Under the pieces are notes generated by a model, which made no database searches, was not told the origin of the DNA, and saw only the letters and a program-made list of their open reading frames with translations. DNA of 63,450 nucleotides, taken from an uncultured Campylobacter sp. (GTDB lineage: Bacteria; Campylobacterota; Campylobacteria; Campylobacterales; Campylobacteraceae). The DNA lies in assembly GCF_938045205.1 (NCBI RefSeq), contig NZ_CALIMY010000034.1, positions 1 through 63,450 on the forward strand, read 5' to 3'. How positions within the stretch are numbered: position 1 is the stretch's first letter; every line of letters starts with the position of its first letter. The position numbers and the translations under genes are program-made. Shown in pieces: positions 35,624 through 43,556 of the stretch.

Positions 35624-36706
35624 ATGCCAAATTTCCAAACCACTCTGCTTTTTGATCTCGATGGTACACTCATAGATTCCACGCCCGCGATATTAGATGG
35701 TTTTCATTATGCATTTGCGCATTTGGGCGCCGTAGACCCTAGCGATGAAGCGATTAAAAAGCTTATCGGACATCCGTTAGAGGTAATGTTTGAGCGTCTA
35801 GGTGTGACGCGCGATGTGCAGAATTTCGTGTTCGCCTACAAACAGCGATACGCGCAGACTTTTTTGGATCAGACCGTTCTGCTAAGCGGTGCGTTCGAGA
35901 CGGTTCGTGCGGCGAGCGAGTTTGCAAATTTAGGCGTCGTGACGACCAAGACGTCGAAATTTTCTAAAATTTTATTGCAGCATCTTGGTATTGCGAAATT
36001 TTTTGGCACCATCGTCGGGCGAGAGGACGTGCAAACTCCCAAACCAAGCGCCGAGCCGATCTTAAAGGCGCTTGAAAATTTAGGAATTTACAGCGCGACC
36101 GCTAGCCAAAGCCCGCATGCGGCTCGCGGTAAAACTCACGACGCGACTGATGATGAAAATACAAGCGCTGCTAGCAGGAGCGTGATTTTGAGTAAAATTT
36201 TAACGCCTGATTTAAAGAGCCTTCCTGCGCTTGATCCTGATCCTAGCAAAGTTTGCGAGCAAAATTTAAGCAGCATCGCGAGTCAAAATTCTGATAGAAT
36301 TTCGTTTAAAGATTTAAGCGAAGTAAAGAGCGATAGACATGAGGTTGGCGACAAGGGCCAAAAGAGCGGTATCGGCATCGAGGGCGAGAGCTATAAAAGC
36401 GGAGCGCGCGGCGGTAAAATTTATGATGCACATGAGCTAAATTCCACTCCTTGTTATGACAAAATTTGCAGTGACGAAATTCTGCCTTCTGTAAGCCAAA
36501 ATATCTTTATGATCGGCGATACGTCGCTTGACGCCATCGCGGCAAAGTCGGCAGCGGTGCGAAGCGTGGGCGTAAGCTGCGGCTACGGCAGCGCCTCGGA
36601 GTTACGGGCGCATTTTGAGTTCGTATGTGCGGACGCAAAAGAGGCGGTTGAGCTGATACGCGAAATTTCATCAAAATTTAGGCGCGACGGAGCGAAATTT
36701 TTCTAG
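35624..36706 (+). CDS. HAD-superfamily phosphatase with a large insertion
   Basis: The 360-residue phosphoglycolate phosphatase-like hydrolase occupies the position of C. jejuni Cj1477c. HAD motif I is F-D-L-D-G-T (D11 and D13), motif II is V-V-T-T-K-T near 107, motif III Lys is in T-P-K-P-S near 145, and motif IV is I-G-D-T-S-L-D near 295. Between motifs III and IV about 130 extra residues (157-290) are rich in Ser, Asp, Lys and Asn with Q-N-L and Q-N-S pieces and no recognisable fold. Relatives without it are about 215-225 residues. All catalytic residues remain, so the enzyme may still work. Confidence 0.85.
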   Translation: MPNFQTTLLFDLDGTLIDSTPAILDGFHYAFAHLGAVDPSDEAIKKLIGHPLEVMFERLGVTRDVQNFVFAYKQRYAQTFLDQTVLLSGAFETVRAASEFANLGVVTTKTSKFSKILLQHLGIAKFFGTIVGREDVQTPKPSAEPILKALENLGIYSATASQSPHAARGKTHDATDDENTSAASRSVILSKILTPDLKSLPALDPDPSKVCEQNLSSIASQNSDRISFKDLSEVKSDRHEVGDKGQKSGIGIEGESYKSGARGGKIYDAHELNSTPCYDKICSDEILPSVSQNIFMIGDTSLDAIAAKSAAVRSVGVSCGYGSASELRAHFEFVCADAKEAVELIREISSKFRRDGAKFF

Positions 36707-37672
36707 CTTCGATGCACTATTTTTGCAAATACTATAAGCGAACCCGTGCCCGAAATTTAAAATTTGAAATTCCAATTAATTTTTGCGTTTTAAACAGCGC
36801 GCGATATAAAATTTGTCCGCGCTATTTAGCTGGAGAGCAAGACGCTTTCTAGGTGTTCAAACGATAGGCGGAGTTAAATTTCGCATATTTCTACTCTGGT
36901 CTAGCAATAGCCTGTGCCGAACTAACAATGTACGGGAATATTTCACTTTGTCCATAGTGCTTGATCTGATTCGTCAATGTTCGGTATTAACGACATATGG
37001 AAAAATTTTGCTACCTCGAGTAATTGTGTTCTATTCACTTTCGGTTTGTATTAACACAATGTATGAGAAAATTTTACCGCAGTCAAATTTTATGCAATTT
37101 TACAATGTCTTTTGAGCCTGCAAAGGGTTTTTGCAAGAAATTTTATGTAAGTTTCGCGCTCAAATTTTGGCTTTGATTTTAGTTTATACTCCACCTTATC
37201 GTGATAAATTCTATGTCCCGCTTGAGGCAAGTATTTGGTAGGACTTTTTTGTGCGATCTTTGCCGCAAGTCTATTTGATGCTTATTTAGGCGCCGTATTC
37301 GGGTTTTGTCGCAATTATGTTCGCTGCGGATTTTCGGTGCGATTTATATCATTTAAGGCCGCGCCCGCGCCCAGCGAGCACTAAACATATATGTTTTGAA
37401 GACAGGCTATATGCTAAAAATTTCATCCCGGAATAAATAAGCTCGCAAAGGCGTAAATATAGGATAAACTAGCCAAATTTTAAAATTTAGCTCCGCGGCG
37501 AGCTAAATTTTTTTATCGGAGCCTGTGAAAACAGCGTTAGCTTTTGCGTTTTAATTTTATCGTTTAGGCGCAGCAGAGCTTTAAATTTAATCTAAAATTT
37601 TGCAAAATTTTAAAATTCCACCCGCTCTTATGCTTTTTTAAAGCAAAATTCTATAAAATACCGCTTCCGCAA
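36707..37672. other. 966 bp spacer with degenerate repeats, no clear gene
   Basis: A 100-codon TTG-started frame (36813-37115) has no ribosome binding site or domain and is probably chance. Three imperfect units about 62 bp apart lie at about 36917-37078. AAATTTTAAAATTT words are frequent near 37470-37620. A possible tRNA promoter (TATAAAAT) lies near 37652. Confidence 0.5.
36917..37078. repeat. Three imperfect tandem units of about 62 bp
   Basis: The shared core has the form CGG/CCGAA-N(0-4)-TTAAC-A/G-A-C/T-N-TATG-G-AAAATTTT. It begins near 36917, 36980 and 37039. Similarity is moderate and only the cores align well. Confidence 0.4.
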
Positions 37673-37746
37673 TGGGCTATCGTCTAATGGCAGGACAACA
37701 AACTCTGGATTTGTGAATATAGGTTCGACCCCTATTAGCCCATCCA
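37673..37746 (+). tRNA. tRNA-Gln (anticodon CTG)
   Basis: A complete cloverleaf: acceptor TGGGCTA/TAGCCCA, anticodon stem ACAAA/TTTGT with loop CTCTGGA (anticodon at 37705-37707), T-arm ATAGG-TTCGACC-CCTAT and encoded CCA. The U1-A72 pair is typical of tRNA-Gln. It reads CAG codons. No neighbouring tRNA genes are seen. Confidence 0.9.
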
Positions 37747-37889
37747 TTCAAATTTTAACTCCATTTATTATAGCTATCCTAAAATTATTTTAGTAGGCGC
37801 CTGTTTGTGCATAAAAACGAAACGCTTAATGTCAGAAAGAAAATGGCGAAGCCAAATCCGTCAATCGATTAAATTTTGATGATTATAGG

Positions 37890-37919
37890 ATGATTTACCG
37901 CTTTAAAGCGGCAAATCAT
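37890..37919 (-). terminator. Palindrome overlapping the stop codon of the DUF411 gene
   Basis: ATGATTTACCGCTTT is followed directly by AAAGCGGCAAATCAT, a 15 bp inverted repeat with one mismatch. It overlaps the stop of the minus-strand gene. No T-run follows, so it may be a terminator or a stabilising 3' hairpin. Confidence 0.45.
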
Positions 37920-38377
37920 TTGATTTTTTCTTTGCCTTTGTAAGTGGCGATGCTTTGATACGAGCCATCCTTTTTAAACGCTACCACATCATAGACCTCG
38001 GGCTGAGAGCCCTGCTCCATACCTGGCGCTTCTAGTGGCATGCCAGGTACTGCTATGCCGATGACGTCTTTAGGCTTATTTTTTAATAACGTGCGGATCT
38101 CACTTGCTGGCATATGCCCTTCGACTACATATCCGTCTATGATCGCGGTGTGGCAGCTAGCGAGCTCCAGCGGAAGCCCAAGCTCATTCTCCTTCTGAAT
38201 AAGCGGCTCATCGGCCAGTGAAATCATCTCGACTTCAAATCCGTTTTGCTCCATGTATTTTGCCCAGTTGTGACAACAGCCGCAGCTCTCGCCGTGATAG
38301 ACCTTGATGTGTTCACCCGCCGCCGCATAGCTACCTAATGCCGCTAAAAGCGCACCTGCAAATAAAATTTTCTTCAT
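37916..38377 (-). CDS. DUF411 periplasmic metal-binding protein
   Basis: The 153-residue protein has a signal peptide (1-20, S-Y-A-A-A-G). DUF411 begins with H-I-K-V-Y-H-G-E-S-C-G-C-C-H-N-W near residue 23, and continues with L-A-S-C-H-T-A and V-E-G-H-M-P-A near 73 and 90. Members of this family are linked to copper or mercury handling, and the Cys/His motifs support metal binding. TGGAG lies before the ATG. It is apparently a single-gene unit; no copper transporter is next to it. Confidence 0.85.
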   Translation of the reverse strand: MKKILFAGALLAALGSYAAAGEHIKVYHGESCGCCHNWAKYMEQNGFEVEMISLADEPLIQKENELGLPLELASCHTAIIDGYVVEGHMPASEIRTLLKNKPKDVIGIAVPGMPLEAPGMEQGSQPEVYDVVAFKKDGSYQSIATYKGKEKIK

Positions 38378-38535
38378 ATTTTGCTCCAGTGATTGAAAGT
38401 CCTCGATTATACAATACGAATAGTAAATTTTTAAGAGCGAACCATATAATTCTAGGATTAAATTTGACGAAGCAGACCCGCTCGTAAGCCGAAATTTTAA
38501 GAAATTTTAAAATTTCGGTGTCGCGGATAAGTTGG

Positions 38536-38964
38536 TTATAGACACTGAGACAGTGCTGATTTGATAGCAGATTTTGATACGTAGCCTTCCGAGTCGCTGG
38601 TAAGCGATACGTCGCAGCCTGGCTTATAGTTTTTCCAGGTGTAGATGTTGCCATTGTCTTCGGTTGTTTTGATGGAGTCTGGCTGTTTATTCCACGCAGA
38701 AATTACTTGATTGATATGAAATGCATCGCTGCGATCTTTCGGCGCATTAGTCATACCTGTGCTATCGGGCAAGGTCGTTTCGACCATATCAGTGGTGCCT
38801 GCGGTGGAGACCTCTTGGACTTTATCATTTACGCCGCCGATATTTGTTTTGCTGCTTTGGGATTTTGTTTGATTGCGTACTCCGCTTGGTTCGTTGGATA
38901 TATTCCAGTTGGAACAACCGATAAAAAATACCGCTGCTACGAGCGCAGCTATTAAATTTCTCAT
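38536..38964 (-). CDS. Small hypothetical lipoprotein
   Basis: The 142-residue protein from the ATG at 38964 has GAAGGAG 7 nt upstream. A signal (1-15) ends in the lipobox F-F-I-G-C. The following 65 residues are Ser/Thr/Asn-rich. A compact C-terminal part has W-N-K-Q-P-D-S-I, Y-T-W-K-N-Y-K-P-G-C-D-V-S and a C-terminal C-L, so the two late cysteines could pair. No known family was recognised. Stands alone between the DUF411 gene and the rplU promoter. Confidence 0.75.
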   Translation of the reverse strand: MRNLIAALVAAVFFIGCSNWNISNEPSGVRNQTKSQSSKTNIGGVNDKVQEVSTAGTTDMVETTLPDSTGMTNAPKDRSDAFHINQVISAWNKQPDSIKTTEDNGNIYTWKNYKPGCDVSLTSDSEGYVSKSAIKSALSQCL

Positions 38965-39184
38965 AAAATTCTCCTTCAAAAATTTCGTTGCGATAGTAGC
39001 ACATTTATCTTTAGTTTAAAATAAATCCGAGCCCTTGAAATTTGAAATTTCGCAGGAATTTTGCGAGGCATTTCAGTAGGAATTTATAAAATTTGAGATA
39101 ATATTGCAACCTTTCATACCAAACGGGCTTTTAAATTTTGCACGGCAAATGCCTTTTTGGCTACCAAATTTTAAAGGATTTTTG

Positions 39185-39493
39185 ATGTATGCTATCATCA
39201 AACACGGCGGCAAGCAGTATAAGGTCGAAGAGGGCAACTACCTAAATTTAGACCATTTTAATGCTGAGCCGAAAGCAAAGCTCGAGCTTAGCGAAGTTTT
39301 AGCGCTAAACGACGGCGAGTTAAAGGTAGGAGCACCGTTCGTAAAGGGTGCCAAGGTGGTTTTGGAAGTCGTTTGCGAAGGCAAGGATAAAAAAGTCGTT
39401 ATCTTTAAAAAACGCAGACGCAAAGATTCAAAAGTAAAACGCGGCTTCAGACGCCAATACACCCGCGTCAAAGTCGTTTCGATTAACGCATAA
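39185..39493 (+). CDS. rplU: 50S ribosomal protein L21
   Basis: The 102-residue L21 begins M-Y-A-I-I-K-H-G-G-K-Q-Y-K-V at the ATG at 39185, with AAAGGA upstream. A frame from 39104 adds 27 residues with no family match and is not the start. Conserved features include K-K-R-R-R-K-D-S-K and R-Q-Y-T-R-V-K-V. A GATAATATTGC promoter core lies near 39096. First gene of rplU-rpmA-obgE. Confidence 0.96.
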   Translation: MYAIIKHGGKQYKVEEGNYLNLDHFNAEPKAKLELSEVLALNDGELKVGAPFVKGAKVVLEVVCEGKDKKVVIFKKRRRKDSKVKRGFRRQYTRVKVVSINA

Positions 39494-39503
39494 AGGATAG
39501 GAA

Positions 39504-39761
39504 ATGGCACACAAAAAAGGTCAAGGCTCAACCCAAAATAATAGAGATAGTATCGGACGCCGCTTGGGCGTCAAAAAATTCGGCGGCGAGTTCGTTCGCG
39601 CGGGCAACATCATCATCCGCCAGCGCGGCACCGCGACGCACCCGGGCTGCAACGTAGGCATGGGCAGCGATCACACGATTTTCGCGCTGATCGACGGCGT
39701 CGTAAAATTTGAGCGAAAAGATAAAAATCGCAAAAAAGTATCGGTTTATCCGGCTGCGTAA
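39504..39761 (+). CDS. rpmA: 50S ribosomal protein L27
   Basis: The 85-residue L27 has the usual start A-H-K-K-G-Q-G-S-T-Q-N-N-R-D-S, whose N-terminus reaches the peptidyl-transferase centre, and R-Q-R-G-T near 36. It lies 10 nt after rplU with AAAGGATAGG upstream. A small hairpin follows. Confidence 0.97.
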   Translation: MAHKKGQGSTQNNRDSIGRRLGVKKFGGEFVRAGNIIIRQRGTATHPGCNVGMGSDHTIFALIDGVVKFERKDKNRKKVSVYPAA

Positions 39762-39778
39762 GCATCGCTAAAATCTTC

Positions 39779-39799
39779 GGGGGCGCAAGCCCCTCTTTT
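39779..39799 (+). terminator. Hairpin terminator after rpmA
   Basis: GGGGC-GCAA-GCCCC is followed by TCTTTT. The stem is short but GC-rich with a stable GCAA loop. Confidence 0.65.
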
Positions 39800-39840
39800 A
39801 AAATTTCATCCGTTTAAAAATTATCTTCAACTCATTTGGC

Positions 39841-39846
39841 TATAAT
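39841..39846 (+). promoter_or_regulatory. Extended -10 box of obgE
   Basis: TTTGGCTATAAT contains a perfect TATAAT with an upstream TGG, 25 nt before the obgE start. Confidence 0.6.
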
Positions 39847-39871
39847 TGCCGTTTTAAATTTAAGGATAGCT

Positions 39872-40927
39872 ATGTTCATAGACAGCGTAAAATTTAGCGT
39901 TAAATCTGGTAATGGCGGCGCAGGTTGCGTCAGCTTCCGCCGCGAAAAATTCGTCATCTCAGGCGGTCCCGACGGTGGCGACGGCGGCGACGGCGGCGAC
40001 GTGTATTTTAGGGTAGATAAAAACTCCCACACCCTCTCATCCTACAAGGGTAAGCGTGAGTTTAAAGCGCAAAACGGCGCGCCCGGCGAGGGTCGCAAAA
40101 AGACGGGTAAAAGCGGCGAGGATCTCTATCTCATCGTCCCTCCGGGCACCAGCGTTTACGACGAGGATAGCGGCGAGCTGGTGCTTGATATGCTAAACGA
40201 CGGCGAGACGAGGCTGTTTTTAAAAGGCGGCAAGGGCGGGCTTGGCAACGTGCATTTTAAAAGCTCGATCAATCAAGCCCCCGAATACGCGCAAAAAGGC
40301 CTTGAGGGCGAGACGCGCGAAGTGCGGTTGGAGCTTAAGCTCATCGCCGACGTGGGGCTCGTGGGCTTTCCAAACGTTGGTAAAAGCACGCTGATTTCGA
40401 CCGTCTCAAACGCCAAACCCCAGATCGCAAACTACGAGTTTACCACGCTTACGCCAAAGCTCGGACTCGTCGAGGTGGACGAATACAGCGGCTTTGTCAT
40501 GGCCGATATCCCGGGCATTATCGAGGGCGCAAGCGAAGGGCGCGGGCTTGGCGTGCAGTTTTTAAAACACGTCGAACGCACGAAAATTTTACTTTTTATG
40601 CTCGATCTTGCGAACTACCGCAGCCTTGAGGAGCAGTTTGACGCGCTGAGGGCCGAGACGGCGAAATTTTCAGAGGGACTTGCAAAAAGAGACTACGCGA
40701 TCGCTCTAACTCGCGCGGACGCGGCAGAAAATTTGCAGGAAAAATTTGACGCGTTTTTGTCGCATTTGGGGCTCGCGGGCACGGCGGGCGAGATGAAATT
40801 TAAACAAGATATTTATGAGTTTGACGCCGCTAAGCCGTTTTTCGTGATGCCGATATCTTCGGCTACGGGACAAAATATAAACGAGCTAAAATTTAACCTG
40901 CTTGAGCTGCTTAAAAAGGAGCTGTAG
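39872..40927 (+). CDS. obgE: GTPase ObgE/CgtA
   Basis: This essential ribosome-assembly GTPase has 351 residues from the ATG at 39872 (TAAGGATAG upstream). The Gly-rich Obg fold (1-158) contains G-G-P-D-G-G-D-G-G-D-G-G-D. The G domain (159-350) has G-F-P-N-V-G-K-S-T near 166, D-I-P-G near 213 and T-R-A-D in place of N-K-x-D near 282. The in-frame start at 39836 lies over the -10 box and is unlikely. Confidence 0.95.
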   Translation: MFIDSVKFSVKSGNGGAGCVSFRREKFVISGGPDGGDGGDGGDVYFRVDKNSHTLSSYKGKREFKAQNGAPGEGRKKTGKSGEDLYLIVPPGTSVYDEDSGELVLDMLNDGETRLFLKGGKGGLGNVHFKSSINQAPEYAQKGLEGETREVRLELKLIADVGLVGFPNVGKSTLISTVSNAKPQIANYEFTTLTPKLGLVEVDEYSGFVMADIPGIIEGASEGRGLGVQFLKHVERTKILLFMLDLANYRSLEEQFDALRAETAKFSEGLAKRDYAIALTRADAAENLQEKFDAFLSHLGLAGTAGEMKFKQDIYEFDAAKPFFVMPISSATGQNINELKFNLLELLKKEL

Positions 40928-41053
40928 GCTGCGGTAAAAGTCGCGCCGCAGAGGGCTTTTGCGAACGCAGGCCTTAAGCAGCCCGTATATGCGGATAAAT
41001 TTTATGTTTATCGCTCGCAAACGCCGCAAAAAGATAAAATTTAAGAAGGCGAA

Positions 41054-41395
41054 ATGAATAAAATTTTTATTCTAGTATTTTTATGCTTCGGCGCATACGG
41101 TTGTGATCCCGCCGATCCGGTGCCGAATTTTATGGAGTTTAACGACAAGGATCACGACGGCGCGTTGAGCTTGCAGGAGTGGACGGCGAGCGAGGTGCCG
41201 TCTGGGCTGAGAGTAAAGCTAAGTCTGCGCTCAGGCTCTGAATTTAAGAGGCTCGATGCTAATCGTGACGGCAAGATTAGCCTTGATGAGCTGGGAGCGA
41301 AACCGTCTGCAAAGATTTATTGGTCCGAAGATCCGTGCGCTTTTTGGCCTTGGTCGGACGGATCCGAGGATAAAAATCAATCCGCCGTTAAATAA
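41054..41395 (+). CDS. EF-hand lipoprotein
   Basis: The 113-residue protein has a lipoprotein signal (1-16) with lipobox G-A-Y-G-C. Two EF-hand calcium loops follow: D-K-D-H-D-G-A-L-S-L-Q-E (about 31-42) and D-A-N-R-D-G-K-I-S-L-D-E (about 67-78), both with acidic residues at the metal positions. It is probably a periplasmic calcium-binding lipoprotein. It lies between obgE and fmt, where C. jejuni has proB, so this is a replacement. AAGAAGGCG precedes the ATG. Confidence 0.8.
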   Translation: MNKIFILVFLCFGAYGCDPADPVPNFMEFNDKDHDGALSLQEWTASEVPSGLRVKLSLRSGSEFKRLDANRDGKISLDELGAKPSAKIYWSEDPCAFWPWSDGSEDKNQSAVK

Positions 41396-41509
41396 GGCGC
41401 ACGAGCGTGAACCCGTGTTTGCACTGCGGTATGCGTAAAATTTATTGCGAGCACGATTGCGCCCGCGCGATCGCTAGCGCCGTGATATGGCTAAATTTAA
41501 AGGAAAAGA

Positions 41510-42430
41510 ATGGATATAGTTTTTATGGGTACGCCCGAGTATGCGGCTAAAATTTTGCGCGCTCTTGCGGAGGCGAAATTTAAGATTGCGGCCGTCTTTA
41601 CGCAGCCCGATAAGCCCGTCGGCAGGAAGCAAATTTTAACTCCTAGCGAGGTGAAAACTTACGCGCAGCAGCATCTGCCTACTGTGCCGATCTTTCAGCC
41701 TGCGATACTCAAAGACGAGGCGGCCCGAGCGCAGATAAAAGAGTTAAAGCCTGATTTTATCGTGGTTGCCGCATACGGTAAAATTTTGCCGCAAAGCGTG
41801 CTTGATATCGCGCCTTGCATAAATCTGCACGCTTCGATCCTGCCTAAATACCGCGGCGCAAGCCCCATTCAAAGCGCGATCTTGGCGGGCGAAAAGCAGA
41901 CGGGCGTGACGGCGATGCTGATGGACGTGGGGCTTGACACGGGCGATATGCTTGATTTTGCCTACACGCCTTGCGAGGACAAGACGGCGGCGCAGCTGTT
42001 TGACGAACTGGGCGATCTAGCGGGCGAGCTGATCGTGCGAGTGCTGCGAAATTTTGCAAATTTGACGCCGCTTAAGCAAGATGACGCGCAGGCTACGCAC
42101 TGCAAAAAAATAAGCAAATCTGACGGGCTTTTTGGCTTTGATGAAAAAGCAGAGCAAATTTATAATAAATTTCGCGCGCTAACGCCATGGCCCGGGATCT
42201 ATCTAGCTAGCGGGTTAAAAATTTTAGAACTAGAGCTTTTGCGCGAATCTTGCGGGCGTAAATTTGAACGCTCGGGCGAAATTCTGCACATTGATAAGCC
42301 CAGTTTTTGCGTCGCATGCGGCGAAGGCGCGGTTAAGATCATGAAGGTGCAAGAGCCGGGCAAAAAGCCCGTGGATGCTAGCGCGTATCTAAACGGCAAG
42401 CGGCTAAAGATCGGCGATCTGCTATGCTAA
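41510..42430 (+). CDS. fmt: Methionyl-tRNA formyltransferase
   Basis: Fmt formylates initiator Met-tRNA using 10-formyl-THF. The 306-residue protein begins M-D-I-V-F-M-G-T-P-E-Y-A. It has the folate-site motif N-L-H-A-S-I-L-P-K-Y-R-G-A-S-P-I near residue 105 and Asp in M-D-x-G-L-D-T-G-D near 139, followed by the C-terminal OB-like tRNA domain (about 205-306). AAAGGAAAAGA lies before the ATG. The stop overlaps the ATG of the next frame by 7 nt. Confidence 0.96.
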   Translation: MDIVFMGTPEYAAKILRALAEAKFKIAAVFTQPDKPVGRKQILTPSEVKTYAQQHLPTVPIFQPAILKDEAARAQIKELKPDFIVVAAYGKILPQSVLDIAPCINLHASILPKYRGASPIQSAILAGEKQTGVTAMLMDVGLDTGDMLDFAYTPCEDKTAAQLFDELGDLAGELIVRVLRNFANLTPLKQDDAQATHCKKISKSDGLFGFDEKAEQIYNKFRALTPWPGIYLASGLKILELELLRESCGRKFERSGEILHIDKPSFCVACGEGAVKIMKVQEPGKKPVDASAYLNGKRLKIGDLLC

Positions 42431-42930
42431 GCGGGATTCTAAATTCTCGCGTTTTATGCCGCACTTTCGGGGTCGCGGCGAAATTTTGTTCCAGGTTCGG
42501 TCGTGAAGTAAAATTTTACTGTGCGGAATTTCGAAGCGAAGCTCCAAAATCAAGGCTTTATAAAATTTTAAAACCTCGCTTCTATGCTCTAAAATTTTAC
42601 GCTCACAGGAACTTTAAATTTCGCTTTGGCGGTTGCGAATCTTGCGACGTCGCACCGAACTCGCACCATTTAAAATTCTATGATCGTGCCGCAGAATTTT
42701 TGCGAGATAAAGCTTTAAAATTTTATCGCGGTGCCGCTAGGAAAATCCGCGTTACCGAAAAATTTAGCAAGAGCGTAAAATTTCATCGCACAAAATTTCA
42801 CTATGTCGTAAAATTTAATCATGCTAAATTTTATCTTGTCGCAAAATTCTATCGCTACGCGGAATTTAAAGGCTTGCAATATTTCAAGGCGAGCCCTTCG
42901 TCTTACGCAAGGAGCGGGTTTTGCAAGTAG
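42424..42930 (+). CDS. KF-repeat ORF between fmt and birA (uncertain protein)
   Basis: This 168-codon frame starts with an ATG overlapping fmt by 7 nt and ends overlapping birA by 10 nt. The product is very basic (Lys, Arg, His, Phe, Tyr) and contains the dipeptide K-F twelve times. In the last third K-F recurs every 5-6 residues (nt 42776-42860). K-F is encoded by AAATTT, always in phase, in DNA otherwise like a repeat-filled spacer. There is no signal peptide, known domain or good ribosome binding site (translation would rely on fmt coupling). It may be a real lineage-specific protein or an open frame within repeats. Confidence 0.35.
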   Translation: MLSGILNSRVLCRTFGVAAKFCSRFGREVKFYCAEFRSEAPKSRLYKILKPRFYALKFYAHRNFKFRFGGCESCDVAPNSHHLKFYDRAAEFLRDKALKFYRGAARKIRVTEKFSKSVKFHRTKFHYVVKFNHAKFYLVAKFYRYAEFKGLQYFKASPSSYARSGFCK

Positions 42931-43556
42931 AATTTGTAGAGCAAATGCCCTCCACGCAGGAGTTTTTGGTGGGCGCCGTGCGCGAAGGCAGGATAACGCC
43001 GCCTTTTGCGATCGCCGCAAATCGCCAAAGCGCCGGTATCGGCTCGCGGGGCAATGATTGGGAGGGCGCGAGCGGCAATCTCGCATTTTCGTTCTGTGTC
43101 GCGCAGAGCGATCTGCCCGCAGATGTGCCGCCTCAGTCTGCGAGTATATATTTTGCGATGATTATGCAGGAGCTTCTCGCATCGCTCGGTTCGCAGCTTT
43201 GGCTTAAATGGCCCAACGATTTTTATCTGGGCGAGCGCAAAATCGGTGGGACAATGACGAATAAGATCAAAAATACCCTCGTCTGCGGCATTGGCATGAA
43301 CCTACTCGATGCGCCCGAATATGCGGGAATTTTAGATATAAAAATCAGCGCAAAAGACGCTATAGAGGGCTTTTTTGCGCTATATGAAAATAAAATCTCG
43401 TGGAAGCAAATTTTTAGAAATTTTTCGTTACAATTCCAAAAATCGCAAAAATTTAGCGTTCATCTAGGCGGTGAAAAAATTTCGCTTGCGCAGGCTAAAC
43501 TTTGCGAAGACGGATCGATCATAATAAACGAAGAAAGGGTTTATGCTTTAAGATGA
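42921..43556 (+). CDS. birA: Biotin--[acetyl-CoA-carboxylase] ligase
   Basis: This enzyme attaches biotin to AccB via biotinyl-AMP. The 211-residue form lacks the N-terminal DNA-binding domain of E. coli BirA, so it is not a repressor. It has A-N-R-Q-S-A-G-I-G-S-R-G-N-D-W near residue 32 (biotin loop), L-K-W-P-N-D near 94 and K-I-G-G near 106. The start is a TTG with AAGGAG 6 nt upstream. The stop overlaps the parA start (ATGA). Confidence 0.93.
   Translation: MQVEFVEQMPSTQEFLVGAVREGRITPPFAIAANRQSAGIGSRGNDWEGASGNLAFSFCVAQSDLPADVPPQSASIYFAMIMQELLASLGSQLWLKWPNDFYLGERKIGGTMTNKIKNTLVCGIGMNLLDAPEYAGILDIKISAKDAIEGFFALYENKISWKQIFRNFSLQFQKSQKFSVHLGGEKISLAQAKLCEDGSIIINEERVYALR

Noticed and set aside
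36813..37115. 100-codon frame in the 36.7 kb spacer
   Set aside because: TTG start without ribosome binding site, no domain or signal, and it runs across the degenerate 62 bp repeats.
37673..37746. tRNA-Gln as an integration site for a mobile element
   Set aside because: No duplicated tRNA 3' end, integrase gene or flanking direct repeat was seen nearby.
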